Shown here in pieces: positions 16,618 through 26,531 of a stretch of DNA of 41,790 nt (its first letter is position 1; each line of letters begins with the position of its first letter). Source of the stretch: an uncultured Pseudomonadota bacterium (GTDB lineage Bacteria > Pseudomonadota > Gammaproteobacteria > Steroidobacterales > Steroidobacteraceae). The translations under genes and the position numbers were made by a program. Under the pieces are notes generated by a model. It did no database searches, was not told where the DNA came from, and saw only the letters and a list, made by a program, of their open reading frames with translations. Location: contig CAISEB010000045.1 of assembly GCA_903884235.1 (NCBI GenBank), positions 1 to 41,790 on the forward strand. The letters are read 5' to 3'.

Positions 16618-17646
16618 CTAGCGGCCGCCGCAGGATTCGCGCACGACCAGCTCCGCCGGCATGGTCGCGGACGAGGCATCCTCGCCTGCGATGCGCCGGA
16701 ACATCAGGTCGACGATCGTGCCGGCGCCCCAGCGAAGATCCTGGCGGACGGTAGTCAGCGGCGGCGAGGTGTGTGCGCACAGCGGGATGTCGTCGAAGCC
16801 GATCACGGCGACATCGCCAGGTACCGACAGTCCGGCCTCGGCAGTGGCTCGCATCGCGCCGATGGCGATCAGGTCGCTGGCCGCGAACACCGCATCAAAG
16901 GGCATGCCACTTCGGATGAAGGCCCGCATCGAGTCGTACCCGCCATCGGCCGTCAGCACCGCCCGCAGGAAATGTTGCGCCTCGAGTCCGCCGGGGGCTC
17001 GCTTCAGCGCGGCGACGTAGCCCTCGTAGCGCAGCCGGATCTCCGGCGAAGACGGGTTGCCGACGAACACGATGCGCTTGCGTCCGAGCCTGAGGAGGTG
17101 CTCCACCGCAAGCCGCGCACCTGCGGCGTTGTCGGTTCCGACGGTGCATTAGGACGGTTCCTCCGCATGACCGCCCCAGACCACGAGTGGCCGGTAGTAC
17201 GAGGCGACCTGCGCTATCTCCGCGTGCTCGGTGCTCTGGCCTACGACGATGACGCCATCCGAGCGACCGGAGGCGACGATGCGCTGCAACCAGCCGTCCA
17301 TCGGCGGCAGGAACTTCTGCAGGAACATGCCGTAGCCGCGCTGCGTGATCGCGTCGGCGAGGTGCGAGAGCATCTCGGCGAAGAACGGATCGCTCAGCGG
17401 CTGGCCGGCCTCGTGGCCGAGCGGGATCGCGACACTGATCGTCTCGGTTCGCTGCAGTCGCAGGTTTCGCGCCGTTGGATTGACGACGTAGCCGCGTTCG
17501 CGCGCGAGACGCACGATCTCGTCGCGCCTCTTCTTCGCCACGAGCCCGCTGCCGGCGAGCGCGCGCGACACAGTCGAGGCCGACACGCCGGCCAGCGCCG
17601 CGATATCGGCCATCTTTGGTGGAAGCTTGGGCTCGCCCTTGTTCAT
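16618..17646 (-). pseudogene. LacI-family transcriptional regulator interrupted by an in-frame stop
   Basis: A complete LacI-type regulator can be read in one frame. It has the helix-turn-helix ('MADIAALAGVSASTVSRALAG'), hinge ('NPTARNLRL'), an N-terminal sugar-binding lobe, then a TAA at 17149-17151, then 'CTVGTDNAAGARLAVEHLL' and the C-terminal lobe ('FAASDLIAIGAM', 'AVIGFDDIPL'). The frame is unchanged on both sides, so this is a single nonsense codon (residue 166) where family members often have Tyr before 'CTVGSDN'. TAC or TAT to TAA is one base. The truncated product keeps the DNA-binding domain but loses dimer and ligand contacts. It could be a recent mutation, a sequencing error or, less likely, readthrough. 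The neighbouring sugar kinase is a plausible former target. Confidence 0.85.
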
Positions 17647-17753
17647 CGAGCGGAGCATACCGGACGATGCGGCGGACCAGTTCCACGACGTCGGATCTCG
17701 CCCTCGCGGCAGGACGTCCCCGGGACCGGGCGCGCGGGCGACACCCTGAAACG

Positions 17754-17780
17754 ACGAAGCCCCGCAGGGCGGGGCTTCGT
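17754..17780 (-). terminator. Intrinsic terminator of groES-groEL
   Basis: ACGAAGCCCCGC (17754-17765) and GCGGGGCTTCGT (17769-17780) form a perfect 12-bp stem with a 3-base loop, 59 bp beyond the groEL stop. On the minus strand it is followed by CGTTTC, a weak T tract. It separates groEL from the downstream LacI-type gene. The 17647-17838 interval holds nothing else recognisable. Confidence 0.75.
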
Positions 17781-17838
17781 GGACCTTGCGGTCAGCGGAC
17801 CATGTCCCGGCCGGGGTCGCCCCCGGCCGGACGCGGGA

Positions 17839-19536
<1,698 letters not shown>

Positions 19537-19836
19537 TTACTTGCCTTCGATGACGGCGAGGAGGTCTTCCTCACGCATCACGAGCACTTCGTCGCCATCA
19601 ACCTTGACCTCGGTGCCGCTGTACTTGCCAAACAGCACCTTGTCGCCGACCTTGACGTCGAGCGGACGGACCTTGCCGTCCTCGAGAATCTTGCCGTTGC
19701 CGACGGCCAGGACGCGGCCCTTGCTCGGCTTCTCGCCAGCCGAATCTGGGATCACGATTCCACCGGCGGTCTTGCGCTCTTCTTCTTCGCGCTTGACGAT
19801 CACGCGGTCATGCAGCGGACGAATCTTCGTCGACAT
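19537..19836 (-). CDS. groES: Co-chaperonin GroES (10 kDa)
   Basis: This 99-residue protein is a normal GroES: '[13 protein letters not shown]' at the start, the mobile-loop region '[20 protein letters not shown]' that contacts GroEL, and '[14 protein letters not shown]'. The heptameric lid closes the GroEL chamber. ATG 19836 has GGAGG about 9 bases upstream. It is the first gene of the operon. A sigma-32-like promoter and a degenerate CIRCE lie 65-120 bp upstream. Confidence 0.97.
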   Translation of the reverse strand: MSTKIRPLHDRVIVKREEEERKTAGGIVIPDSAGEKPSKGRVLAVGNGKILEDGKVRPLDVKVGDKVLFGKYSGTEVKVDGDEVLVMREEDLLAVIEGK

Positions 19837-19901
19837 CTCTTATTCCTCCTTCCGGAACATAAAAATTCGAGGACCCGCGGTGGAGTCCCGGCGAGGCATT
19901 G

Positions 19902-19928
19902 TTAGCACTCACCCTTAGCGGCTGCTAA
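19902..19928 (-). promoter_or_regulatory. Degenerate CIRCE element (HrcA operator) of groES-groEL
   Basis: TTAGCACTC (19902-19910), 9 bases, then GGCTGCTAA (19920-19928). The CIRCE consensus is TTAGCACTC-N9-GAGTGCTAA, so one arm is exact and the other matches 7 of 9. It begins at the end of the putative -10 element, where bound HrcA would block transcription. hrcA itself is not in the window. Confidence 0.8.
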
Positions 19929-19956
19929 TTATGGCGGCGGGATTCCCCTTTTCAAG
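19928..19956 (-). promoter_or_regulatory. Heat-shock promoter of groES-groEL
   Basis: On the minus strand CTTGAAA (19956-19950) is followed after 12 bases by CCGCCATAAT (19937-19928), close to the sigma-32 consensus CTTGAAA / CCCCATNT. The same bases also read as a fair sigma-70 promoter, TTGAAA-N16-CATAAT. Basal and heat-induced transcription could therefore start from one place. Confidence 0.65.
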
Positions 19957-19989
19957 GGCCACGTGCGTCTCGGGCGCCCTTATCGCGCG

Positions 19990-20018
19990 GTGACAGGGGG
20001 CGCCGCCCCCGCTATGCT
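19990..20018 (+). promoter_or_regulatory. Candidate sigma-70 promoter for dsbD
   Basis: GTGACA (19990-19995) and TATGCT (20013-20018) are separated by 17 bases. The spacer itself contains a perfect inverted repeat GGGGGC-GCC-GCCCCC (19996-20010). The match to consensus is 5 of 6 and 4 of 6. This would leave a leader of about 215 bases before dsbD. Confidence 0.45.
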
Positions 20019-20238
20019 GCGGCCGAGACTCCCCGGCACGGCCCCCCGGGCCATACAACCGCATGAAATCGAAGCATTTTCAGGCGATGCGTGGCCATTG
20101 ATGACCGAAGCCGGCCGGGTTCGTGAACCAATCCCCCCACCACGGCTCTATGGGGAGGCCCCGGCGCGCCGCCCCCGACCCCGCGGCCTGCCCGTCTCCG
20201 TTGCGTCCGCATGCTGACCCCTGACCGGTGACCCACTG
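20019..20238 (+). other. Untranslated stretch ahead of dsbD
   Basis: No credible gene or known RNA family was recognised. The only local structures noticed are a short palindrome GGTTC-GT-GAACC near 20118-20129 and C/G-rich runs. It is probably the dsbD leader if the promoter at 19990-20018 is used. Confidence 0.4.
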
Positions 20239-22473
20239 ATGAATTTCGCCCTCCGTGCCCTCCGGCACCTCGCCTTCGCCCTCGTCGCCTCGCTCGCCTG
20301 GCTGCCGCTCGCCACGGCCGCCGTCACGGGCGACGATGGATTCCTGACGGCCGAGCAGGCCTACGAGTACGCGGTCGAGGCACGCGCCGATGCGCTGTTC
20401 GTCTCGTTCAGCATCCGGGACGGGTACTACCTCTACCGCAAGCGCATCGCGTTCACCTCGGACACCAGCGGCGTCACGCTCGGCACCGCGGAGTTCCCGA
20501 AGGCCCAGTCGCACCACGACGAGTATTTCGGCGACCAGGAGATCTACCGCGGCGCGCCGACGTTCCGGATCCCGTTCACGACCGGCGCCACGCGTCCGGC
20601 GGTGATCGACCTGCACGTGAAGGTGCAGGGCTGCGCGGATGCGGGCCTGTGCTACCCGCCGCAGAACTGGGTCGCGCACGTGCGCCTGCCGGCGGCATCC
20701 CCGCCGCCGGCCGCCCCGGCTGCGGGCCTCCTCGGCAAGCTGGTCGGCCCGCAGGCGCCGCCGCCCGCCGGCGACCCGTCGACGCAGGACTTCCTGCCGG
20801 TGGAGCAGGCCTTCGCCGTCGCGCTCGAATCCGACGGCCCGGGACGGGCGCACCTGCGCTGGACCATCGCGGACGGCTACTACCTGTATCGCGCGCGCGT
20901 GAAGATAGAGTCCGAGGATCCGGCCGTCGCGCTCGGCGCGCCGGCCTTCCCGGTCGGGCTGCCGCATCACGACGAGTATTTCGGCGACCAGCAGGTCTAC
21001 CGGAGCGAACTCGTCGTGCCGATCACCTACACCGGCGCGCCGCCCGGCGGCGCGCTGCGCCTCAAGGTGGCGTACCAGGGCTGCGCCGATGCGGGCCTGT
21101 GCTACCTGCCCCAGACCCAGCACCTGGGCGCGGCCGCGGCGGCGGGGCCTGCCGCCGGCGGCGCCGCGCCCGTCTCCGACCAGGACCGCCTCGCCGCGAT
21201 CATCCGCAGCGGCAACCTGCTGCTCGTGATCGGCATGTTCTGGGGCTTCGGCCTGCTGCTGTCGTTCACGCCCTGCGTGCTGCCGATGGTGCCGATCCTC
21301 GCCGGGATCATCGCCGGCGACGGCGTCCGTGCGACGCCCATGCGCGCGTTCCTGCTCTCGCTCGCCTACGTGCTCGGGATGAGCGTGACCTACACCGCCG
21401 CGGGCGTCGCGTTCGCCGCCGCCGGCAGCCAGGCGCAGGCCGTGTTCCAGCAACCCTGGATCCTCGTGCTGTTCGCGGCGCTGTTCGTCGCGCTCGCGCT
21501 GGCGATGTTCGGCCTGTACGAGCTGCAGCTGCCCTCGTCGCTGCAGACCCGCTTCGCCTCCGCAAGCAACCGCATCCGCGGCGGCAAGTTCCTGTCCACC
21601 GCGCTGATGGGCGCCCTGTCCTCGCTCGTGGTGACCGCCTGCGTCGCACCGCCGCTGGTCGCGACGTTCGCGGTGATCGGCCAGGCGGGCGACGTCGGCC
21701 GCGGCGCACTGGCGCTCGCGGCGCTGTCACTCGGCATGGGCACGCCGCTGCTGGTCGTCGGCGCCTCGGCCGGCCGGCTGCTGCCGAAGGCCGGGCCCTG
21801 GATGGAGACGGTCAAGGCCGTGTTCGGCGTGCTGTTCCTCGGCGTCGCCGCCTGGATGCTGGACCGCCTGCTCGGCCCGCGCGCGATGATGTTCGTCTGG
21901 GCCGCGGTCGCGTTCTCGGCGGCCTGGGTCGCGTGGGCGGTCGGGCTGCGCGGCGGCCGCCGCGGCTGGACGCGCATCGCCATCACCGTGCTCGTCGCGC
22001 TGCACGGCGCCGCGCTCGTCGCGGCCGGCGCGCTCGGCGGCACCAACCCGGTGCTGCCGCTGGCCGGCCTCGGCATCTTCGGCGCGAGGTCGCACGACGC
22101 GGCGCTGCCGTTCCGCCCGATCCGCTCGATTGCCGATCTCGACCGCGAACTCGCTGCGGCGCACGCCGCCGGCAAGCGCTCGATGCTCGACTTCTATGCG
22201 GACTGGTGCGTCTCGTGCAAGGAGATGGACGCGCACACGTTCCGCGACCCCGCGGTCCAGGCCGCGCTCGCCGACTACGTGCTCCTGAAGGCGGACGTCA
22301 CGGCGAACAGCGCGGACGACCAGGCGCTGCTGCACCGGTTCGGGATCTTCGGGCCGCCGACGACCGCGTTCTTCGCATCCGACGGCCAGGAACGGCGCGA
22401 CTACCGCCTCGTCGGGTTCAAGCCCGCCGCGGCGTTCGTGCCGCACCTGAAGGCCTTCGAGCAGCAGCCGTGA
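20239..22473 (+). CDS. dsbD: Thiol:disulfide interchange protein DsbD with two alpha domains
   Basis: The 744-residue protein has a signal peptide (1-28) and two tandem N-terminal DsbD-alpha domains (about 34-150 and 185-296). Each carries the redox pair in 'GCADAGLCY' (C132/C138 and C282/C288), and they share 'DGYYLYR' and 'HHDEYFGDQ'. The multi-helix beta domain (about 322-600) has C346 (FTPCVLP) and C468 (TACVAPP). The thioredoxin-like gamma domain (about 625-744) has WCVSC (C657/C660). DsbD passes electrons from cytosolic thioredoxin to periplasmic DsbC, DsbG and cytochrome-maturation proteins. E. coli DsbD is 565 residues with one alpha domain, so the second one is extra. Its stop overlaps the GTG of a TlpA-like protein. 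Confidence 0.95.
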   Translation: MNFALRALRHLAFALVASLAWLPLATAAVTGDDGFLTAEQAYEYAVEARADALFVSFSIRDGYYLYRKRIAFTSDTSGVTLGTAEFPKAQSHHDEYFGDQEIYRGAPTFRIPFTTGATRPAVIDLHVKVQGCADAGLCYPPQNWVAHVRLPAASPPPAAPAAGLLGKLVGPQAPPPAGDPSTQDFLPVEQAFAVALESDGPGRAHLRWTIADGYYLYRARVKIESEDPAVALGAPAFPVGLPHHDEYFGDQQVYRSELVVPITYTGAPPGGALRLKVAYQGCADAGLCYLPQTQHLGAAAAAGPAAGGAAPVSDQDRLAAIIRSGNLLLVIGMFWGFGLLLSFTPCVLPMVPILAGIIAGDGVRATPMRAFLLSLAYVLGMSVTYTAAGVAFAAAGSQAQAVFQQPWILVLFAALFVALALAMFGLYELQLPSSLQTRFASASNRIRGGKFLSTALMGALSSLVVTACVAPPLVATFAVIGQAGDVGRGALALAALSLGMGTPLLVVGASAGRLLPKAGPWMETVKAVFGVLFLGVAAWMLDRLLGPRAMMFVWAAVAFSAAWVAWAVGLRGGRRGWTRIAITVLVALHGAALVAAGALGGTNPVLPLAGLGIFGARSHDAALPFRPIRSIADLDRELAAAHAAGKRSMLDFYADWCVSCKEMDAHTFRDPAVQAALADYVLLKADVTANSADDQALLHRFGIFGPPTTAFFASDGQERRDYRLVGFKPAAAFVPHLKAFEQQP

Positions 22474-23186
22474 GCCGCTCCCCGCTCACCGTCGCCTACG
22501 CGGGCTTCGGCCTCATCGGCGCGGCCGTGCTCGGCGCGTTCGCCTACGACCGCCTGCACCCGGCCGCCGATCCCGCGCACGCGGTCGCGCCGCCGGCCGC
22601 AGTCGCGCCCCGCCCGGCCGCGGCACCGGAACCCGCGGCGCGGGTGCCGGCGCGGCGGCCGGAGTTCACGCTGCACGACCTCGACGGCAACGCCCACCAG
22701 CTGGCCGAGTGGGATGGACGGCCGGTGATCGTCAACTTCTGGGCGACCTGGTGCGCGCCGTGCCGGCGCGAACTCCCGCTCCTCAACCACCTGCAGCAGG
22801 TCTACGCGCCGAAGGGGCTGCAGGTGGTCGGCATCGCCGTCGATTTTGCGGACGACGTGCGGACGTTCCTGCAGAAGATGCCGCTGCACTACCCGGTGCT
22901 GGTGGGCGAGGACGAGGGCCTCGAGGCGGCACGCGCGTTCGGCGTCGAGACGATGGCCTTCCCGTTCAGTGCCTTCATCGACTCGAGCGGCCGCGTGCTC
23001 CTGGTCCATCTCGGTGAACTGCACCAGGACCAGGCCGACGTCATCCTTGCGACCGTCTTCGACGTCGATGCCCACCGGATCGGCGCGGATGCGGCCCCCG
23101 GCGTGATCCGGACGGCCCTCGCGGCGCTGCCCAAGGCCGCGACGGCGGCGGATCATCCGCTCCAGATCCATCCAGTTCAGCGTTGA
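22470..23186 (+). CDS. TlpA-like membrane-anchored thioredoxin
   Basis: The 238-residue protein has one N-terminal transmembrane helix (about 7-26) and an Ala/Pro-rich linker. A periplasmic thioredoxin fold follows with the WCAPC active site ('VNFWATWCAPCRRELPLL') near residue 93. It belongs to the TlpA/ResA/DsbE type of disulfide reductases. The GTG start (22470) overlaps the dsbD stop as GTGA, so translation is coupled. Its likely electron donor is therefore the DsbD just upstream. Its target (cytochrome c maturation or another protein) is not known. Confidence 0.88.
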   Translation: MSRSPLTVAYAGFGLIGAAVLGAFAYDRLHPAADPAHAVAPPAAVAPRPAAAPEPAARVPARRPEFTLHDLDGNAHQLAEWDGRPVIVNFWATWCAPCRRELPLLNHLQQVYAPKGLQVVGIAVDFADDVRTFLQKMPLHYPVLVGEDEGLEAARAFGVETMAFPFSAFIDSSGRVLLVHLGELHQDQADVILATVFDVDAHRIGADAAPGVIRTALAALPKAATAADHPLQIHPVQR

Positions 23187-23199
23187 TGCCCCATTTTGT

Positions 23200-23258
23200 G
23201 GCGAAAATCGCCGATATTTGGCGACATTTGCTTCAGACCCCCGGGTATTAGGTACACT
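23200..23258 (+). promoter_or_regulatory. Promoter/operator region ahead of aroQ-accB-accC
   Basis: The 104-bp gap holds GGCGA-AAA-TCGCC (23200-23212) and another GGCGA at 23220-23224, exactly 20 bp (two helical turns) from the first. TTGCTT (23228-23233) and TACACT (23253-23258) are possible -35/-10 elements, with a long 19-base spacer. The region is AT-richer than its surroundings. The regulator is unknown. Confidence 0.4.
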
Positions 23259-23290
23259 GCCGACCTTCGCAACGGCCGAACGGGGGGCCG

Positions 23291-23731
23291 ATGGCCCGTA
23301 TCCTGGTCCTCAACGGACCGAACCTGAACCTGCTCGGCACGCGCGAGCCTGCCGTCTACGGGTCCGACACGCTGGCCGACATCGTCGGGCGCCTGGAGCG
23401 CCTCGCGACGGCGCGCGGCGCCGCCGTCGCGGCGCTGCAGTCCAACGCCGAGCACGAGCTCGTCGCGGCCGTTCAGGCGTCGAAGTCGACGGGAACGGAC
23501 GCCATCATTCTGAACGCGGGCGCGTTCACGCACACGAGCATCGCGCTGCGCGACGCCCTCGCCGGGATCGGCGTGCCGTTCTACGAGGTCCACATCTCGA
23601 ACGTCTACGCCCGCGAGAGCTTCCGGCACCACTCCTACCTGTCCGCGATCGCCGCCGGGGTGATCGTGGGTTTCGGCGCGATCGGCTACGAACTCGCGCT
23701 CGACGCGGCCCTGCGCAAGCTCGGTCGCTGA
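23291..23731 (+). CDS. aroQ: 3-dehydroquinate dehydratase, type II
   Basis: The 146-residue protein has all type II dehydroquinase landmarks: '[20 protein letters not shown]' with the catalytic tyrosine, '[10 protein letters not shown]', '[16 protein letters not shown]' and '[20 protein letters not shown]'. It dehydrates 3-dehydroquinate to 3-dehydroshikimate in aromatic amino acid synthesis, as a cytosolic dodecamer. It is the first gene of the operon with accB and accC, an arrangement widespread in gammaproteobacteria. Confidence 0.97.
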   Translation: MARILVLNGPNLNLLGTREPAVYGSDTLADIVGRLERLATARGAAVAALQSNAEHELVAAVQASKSTGTDAIILNAGAFTHTSIALRDALAGIGVPFYEVHISNVYARESFRHHSYLSAIAAGVIVGFGAIGYELALDAALRKLGR

Positions 23732-23756
23732 TCCCCCTTCCCGACGAGGACCACTG

Positions 23757-24230
23757 ATGGACATTCGCAAGGTCAAGAAGCTGATCGAACTGCTCGAGGA
23801 ATCCGGGGTCGCCGAGATCGAGATCAAGGAAGGCGAGGAGTCGGTGCGCATCAGCCGGCACGGCAACGCCCCGGTCACGACCTACCTGCAGGCCCCGCCG
23901 ATGGCCCACGCCGCCCCGGCGCCGATCGCAGCGCCTGCCGCCCCGGTGGCGGCGGCCAAGGCCGCCGCAGAGGAAGCGGATTCCGCGCCGCGCGCGGACC
24001 AGACCGTGACCGCACCGATGGTCGGCACGTTCTACTCCTCGCCCGCGCCGGGCGCGAAGGCGTTCGTCGAGATCGGCAGCGAGGTCAAGGTCGGCCAGAC
24101 GCTGTGCATCATCGAGGCGATGAAGATGATGAACCAGATCGAGTCGGACAAGTCCGGCAAGGTCGTCTCCGCGCTCGTCAAGAGCGGCGACCCGGTGGAG
24201 TTCGGCCAGCCGCTGTTCGTGATCGAGTAG
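23757..24230 (+). CDS. accB: Biotin carboxyl carrier protein of acetyl-CoA carboxylase
   Basis: The 157-residue protein starts '[23 protein letters not shown]', has an Ala/Pro-rich linker (about 40-82) and ends in a biotinyl domain with the biotin-accepting lysine in EAMKMM (K123). The thumb '[17 protein letters not shown]' typical of AccB is present. It carries CO2 from biotin carboxylase (AccC) to the carboxyltransferase (AccAD) in the first step of fatty-acid synthesis. It lies 25 bp after aroQ and 10 bp before accC, with GAGGA before its start. Confidence 0.97.
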   Translation: MDIRKVKKLIELLEESGVAEIEIKEGEESVRISRHGNAPVTTYLQAPPMAHAAPAPIAAPAAPVAAAKAAAEEADSAPRADQTVTAPMVGTFYSSPAPGAKAFVEIGSEVKVGQTLCIIEAMKMMNQIESDKSGKVVSALVKSGDPVEFGQPLFVIE

Positions 24231-24240
24231 CCGGCTCGCC

Positions 24241-25584
24241 ATGCTCGACAAAGTATTGATCGCGAACCGCGGCGAGATCGCGCTCAGGATCCTCCGCGCC
24301 TGCCGCGAGCTCGGCATCAAGACGGTGGCCGTCCACTCCACGGCGGACCGCAACCTCAAGCACGTGCTGCTGGCCGACGAGACCGTCTGCATCGGGCCGC
24401 CGGCGTCGAAGGACAGCTACCTGAACATGCCGGCGCTGATCGCCGCCGCCGAGGTGACCGACTCGGTCGCGATCCATCCGGGCTACGGCTTCCTGTCCGA
24501 GAACGCGGATTTTGCCGAGCGCGTCGAGAAGAGCGGCTTCGTCTGGATCGGCCCGAAGGCGGAGACCATCCGCATCATGGGCGACAAGGTCTCGGCGATC
24601 CGCACCATGAAGGAGGCCGGCGTGCCGTGCGTGCCGGGCTCGGGCGACCCGCTGGGCGCGGATCCGGACACCAACCGTGCGATCGCCAGGAAGATCGGCT
24701 ATCCGGTCATCATCAAGGCCTCCGGCGGTGGCGGCGGGCGTGGCATGCGCGTCGTGCACTCGGAAGCGGCGCTGCTCAACTCCATCAACGTGACCAAGGC
24801 CGAGGCGCTCGCGGCGTTCTCGAACGACCAGGTCTACATGGAGAAATTCCTCGAACGTCCGCGCCACATCGAGTTCCAGATCGTCGCCGACCACCAGGGC
24901 AACGTCGTGGTGCTCGGCGAGCGCGACTGCTCGTTGCAGCGACGCCACCAGAAGGTGGTCGAGGAGGCGCCGGCCCCGGGGATCACGCAGAAGCAGCGCG
25001 AGGACATGGCGCGCAGCATCACCAAGGCGCTGAAGGCCGTCGGCTACCGCGGCGCCGGGACGCTCGAGTTCCTGTACGAGGACGAGCGCTTCTACTTCAT
25101 CGAGATGAACACGCGCATCCAGGTCGAGCACCCCGTCACCGAACTGGTGACCGGCATCGACCTCGTCAAGCTGCAGCTCAGGATCGCCGCGGGCCATCCG
25201 CTGCCGTTCAAGCAGGAGGACGTGCGCATCACCGGCCATGCGATCGAGTGCCGCATCAACGCCGAGGATCCGAAGACGTTCATGCCGAGCCCCGGTCCCG
25301 TGCGCCTGTGGCACCCGCCGGGCGGCCCGGGCATCCGCGTCGACAGCCACCTCTACACCGGCTACGCCGTGCCGCCGTACTACGATTCGCTGATCGCGAA
25401 GATCATCGCCTACGGCGAGGACCGCGACACCGCGATCGCGCGCATGCGCAACGCGCTGTCGGAGATGGTCGTCGAGGGCATCAAGACCAACGCCCCGCTG
25501 CACCAGGAAATCTTCGGGCACCTGGCCTTCAGGCAGGGCGGTCTCGACATCCACTACCTCGAGCGTCGGCTCGGCCTGAAGTAA
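24241..25584 (+). CDS. accC: Acetyl-CoA carboxylase, biotin carboxylase subunit
   Basis: The 447-residue protein is a full-length biotin carboxylase. It has '[19 protein letters not shown]' at the N-terminus, '[15 protein letters not shown]', the ATP-grasp glycine loop '[12 protein letters not shown]' near residue 160, and '[16 protein letters not shown]' with catalytic residues near 285-295. It carboxylates the biotin on AccB using ATP and bicarbonate. It follows accB by 10 bp and is succeeded by a strong hairpin that may set it apart from prmA. Confidence 0.98.
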   Translation: MLDKVLIANRGEIALRILRACRELGIKTVAVHSTADRNLKHVLLADETVCIGPPASKDSYLNMPALIAAAEVTDSVAIHPGYGFLSENADFAERVEKSGFVWIGPKAETIRIMGDKVSAIRTMKEAGVPCVPGSGDPLGADPDTNRAIARKIGYPVIIKASGGGGGRGMRVVHSEAALLNSINVTKAEALAAFSNDQVYMEKFLERPRHIEFQIVADHQGNVVVLGERDCSLQRRHQKVVEEAPAPGITQKQREDMARSITKALKAVGYRGAGTLEFLYEDERFYFIEMNTRIQVEHPVTELVTGIDLVKLQLRIAAGHPLPFKQEDVRITGHAIECRINAEDPKTFMPSPGPVRLWHPPGGPGIRVDSHLYTGYAVPPYYDSLIAKIIAYGEDRDTAIARMRNALSEMVVEGIKTNAPLHQEIFGHLAFRQGGLDIHYLERRLGLK

Positions 25585-25588
25585 CCCA

Positions 25589-25611
25589 CCCGGGTCGCCA
25601 CGCGACCCGGG
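25589..25611 (+). repeat. Perfect 10-bp hairpin between accC and prmA
   Basis: CCCGGGTCGC (25589-25598), loop CAC, GCGACCCGGG (25602-25611). It starts 4 bases after the accC stop. C-rich sequence rather than T follows, so it is not a classical intrinsic terminator. It may protect the upstream mRNA or reduce readthrough into prmA. Confidence 0.55.
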
Positions 25612-25633
25612 CCCGCGCCCGCGAGCCCCACCC

Positions 25634-26521
25634 GTGCCGTTCCTGCAGGTCCACCTGACGCTCGACGGTCTCGATCCCGAGGCCGCGGAGGACGCGTGCT
25701 TCGCGACGGGCGCCGTGTCCGTCACGATGACCGACGCGGGCGACACGCCGATCCTCGAACCGCTGCCGGGCGCGACGCCGCTGTGGCCGGCGACCGCGGT
25801 CACGGCGCTGTATGACGCCGACACGCCGGTCGACGCGCTCACCGCGGCGCTGCGCACGTGGCTCGGGCGCCCCTCGCTCGGGCTGCGCTTCGAGGTCCTC
25901 GCCGACCGCGCCTGGGAGCGCGAGTGGCTCAAGGACTTCCGGCCGATGCGCTTCGGGCAGCGACTCTGGATCTGCCCGGGCGGGATGACGCCGCCGCCCG
26001 AGGCGACACCGCCGCCCGAGATCGTCTGGCTCGACCCGGGCCTCGCCTTCGGCACCGGCACGCATGCGACCACGGCGTTGTGCCTCGAATGGCTGGACGG
26101 CGCGAGCCTCGCGGGCACGCGCGTCCTCGATGTGGGCTGCGGCTCCGGCATCCTCGCCATCGCCGCGCTCAGGCTCGGTGCGGCGCGTGCGCACGGACTC
26201 GACATCGACCCCCAGGCCCTGATCGCCACGGCGGACAACGCCGGACGCAACGGCGTGTCCGCGCGGCTGTCGATGGCCGGCGCCGACGCGCCGTGGGGCG
26301 CGGGCTACGACGTCGTGCTCGCCAACATCCTCGCCGAGCCGCTGGTCACGCTGGCGCCCGCGATCGCCGCGGCCTGCCGCCCCGGCGGGTCGATCGTGCT
26401 GTCGGGCCTGCTCTCGGCGCAGGCCGATTCGGTGACGGCGGCCTACGTGGCGTGGTTTGATATGGAAGTCCCGCGGGAGCGGGATGGCTGGGTCGGCCTC
26501 GTCGGCCGCCGCCGACGCTAA
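25634..26521 (+). CDS. prmA: Ribosomal protein L11 methyltransferase
   Basis: The 295-residue protein has the PrmA layout: an N-terminal L11-binding domain ('FLQVHLTLDGLDPEAAEDA'), then the methyltransferase domain with 'LDPGLAFGTGTHATT', the SAM motif 'DVGCGSGILAIAALRLGA' and 'VVLANILAEPL'. It trimethylates L11 amino groups. Translation starts at GTG 25634; no ATG precedes the conserved start. It lies 49 bp after accC, as in Pseudomonas and relatives, and its stop is 10 bp before the DUF3426 gene. Confidence 0.95.
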   Translation: MPFLQVHLTLDGLDPEAAEDACFATGAVSVTMTDAGDTPILEPLPGATPLWPATAVTALYDADTPVDALTAALRTWLGRPSLGLRFEVLADRAWEREWLKDFRPMRFGQRLWICPGGMTPPPEATPPPEIVWLDPGLAFGTGTHATTALCLEWLDGASLAGTRVLDVGCGSGILAIAALRLGAARAHGLDIDPQALIATADNAGRNGVSARLSMAGADAPWGAGYDVVLANILAEPLVTLAPAIAAACRPGGSIVLSGLLSAQADSVTAAYVAWFDMEVPRERDGWVGLVGRRRR

Positions 26522-26531
26522 GGACGCACGC

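Noticed and set aside
24178-26250. 690-codon open frame on minus across accC and prmA
   Set aside because: Antisense to two well-recognised genes; Arg/Ser/Pro-rich shadow composition.
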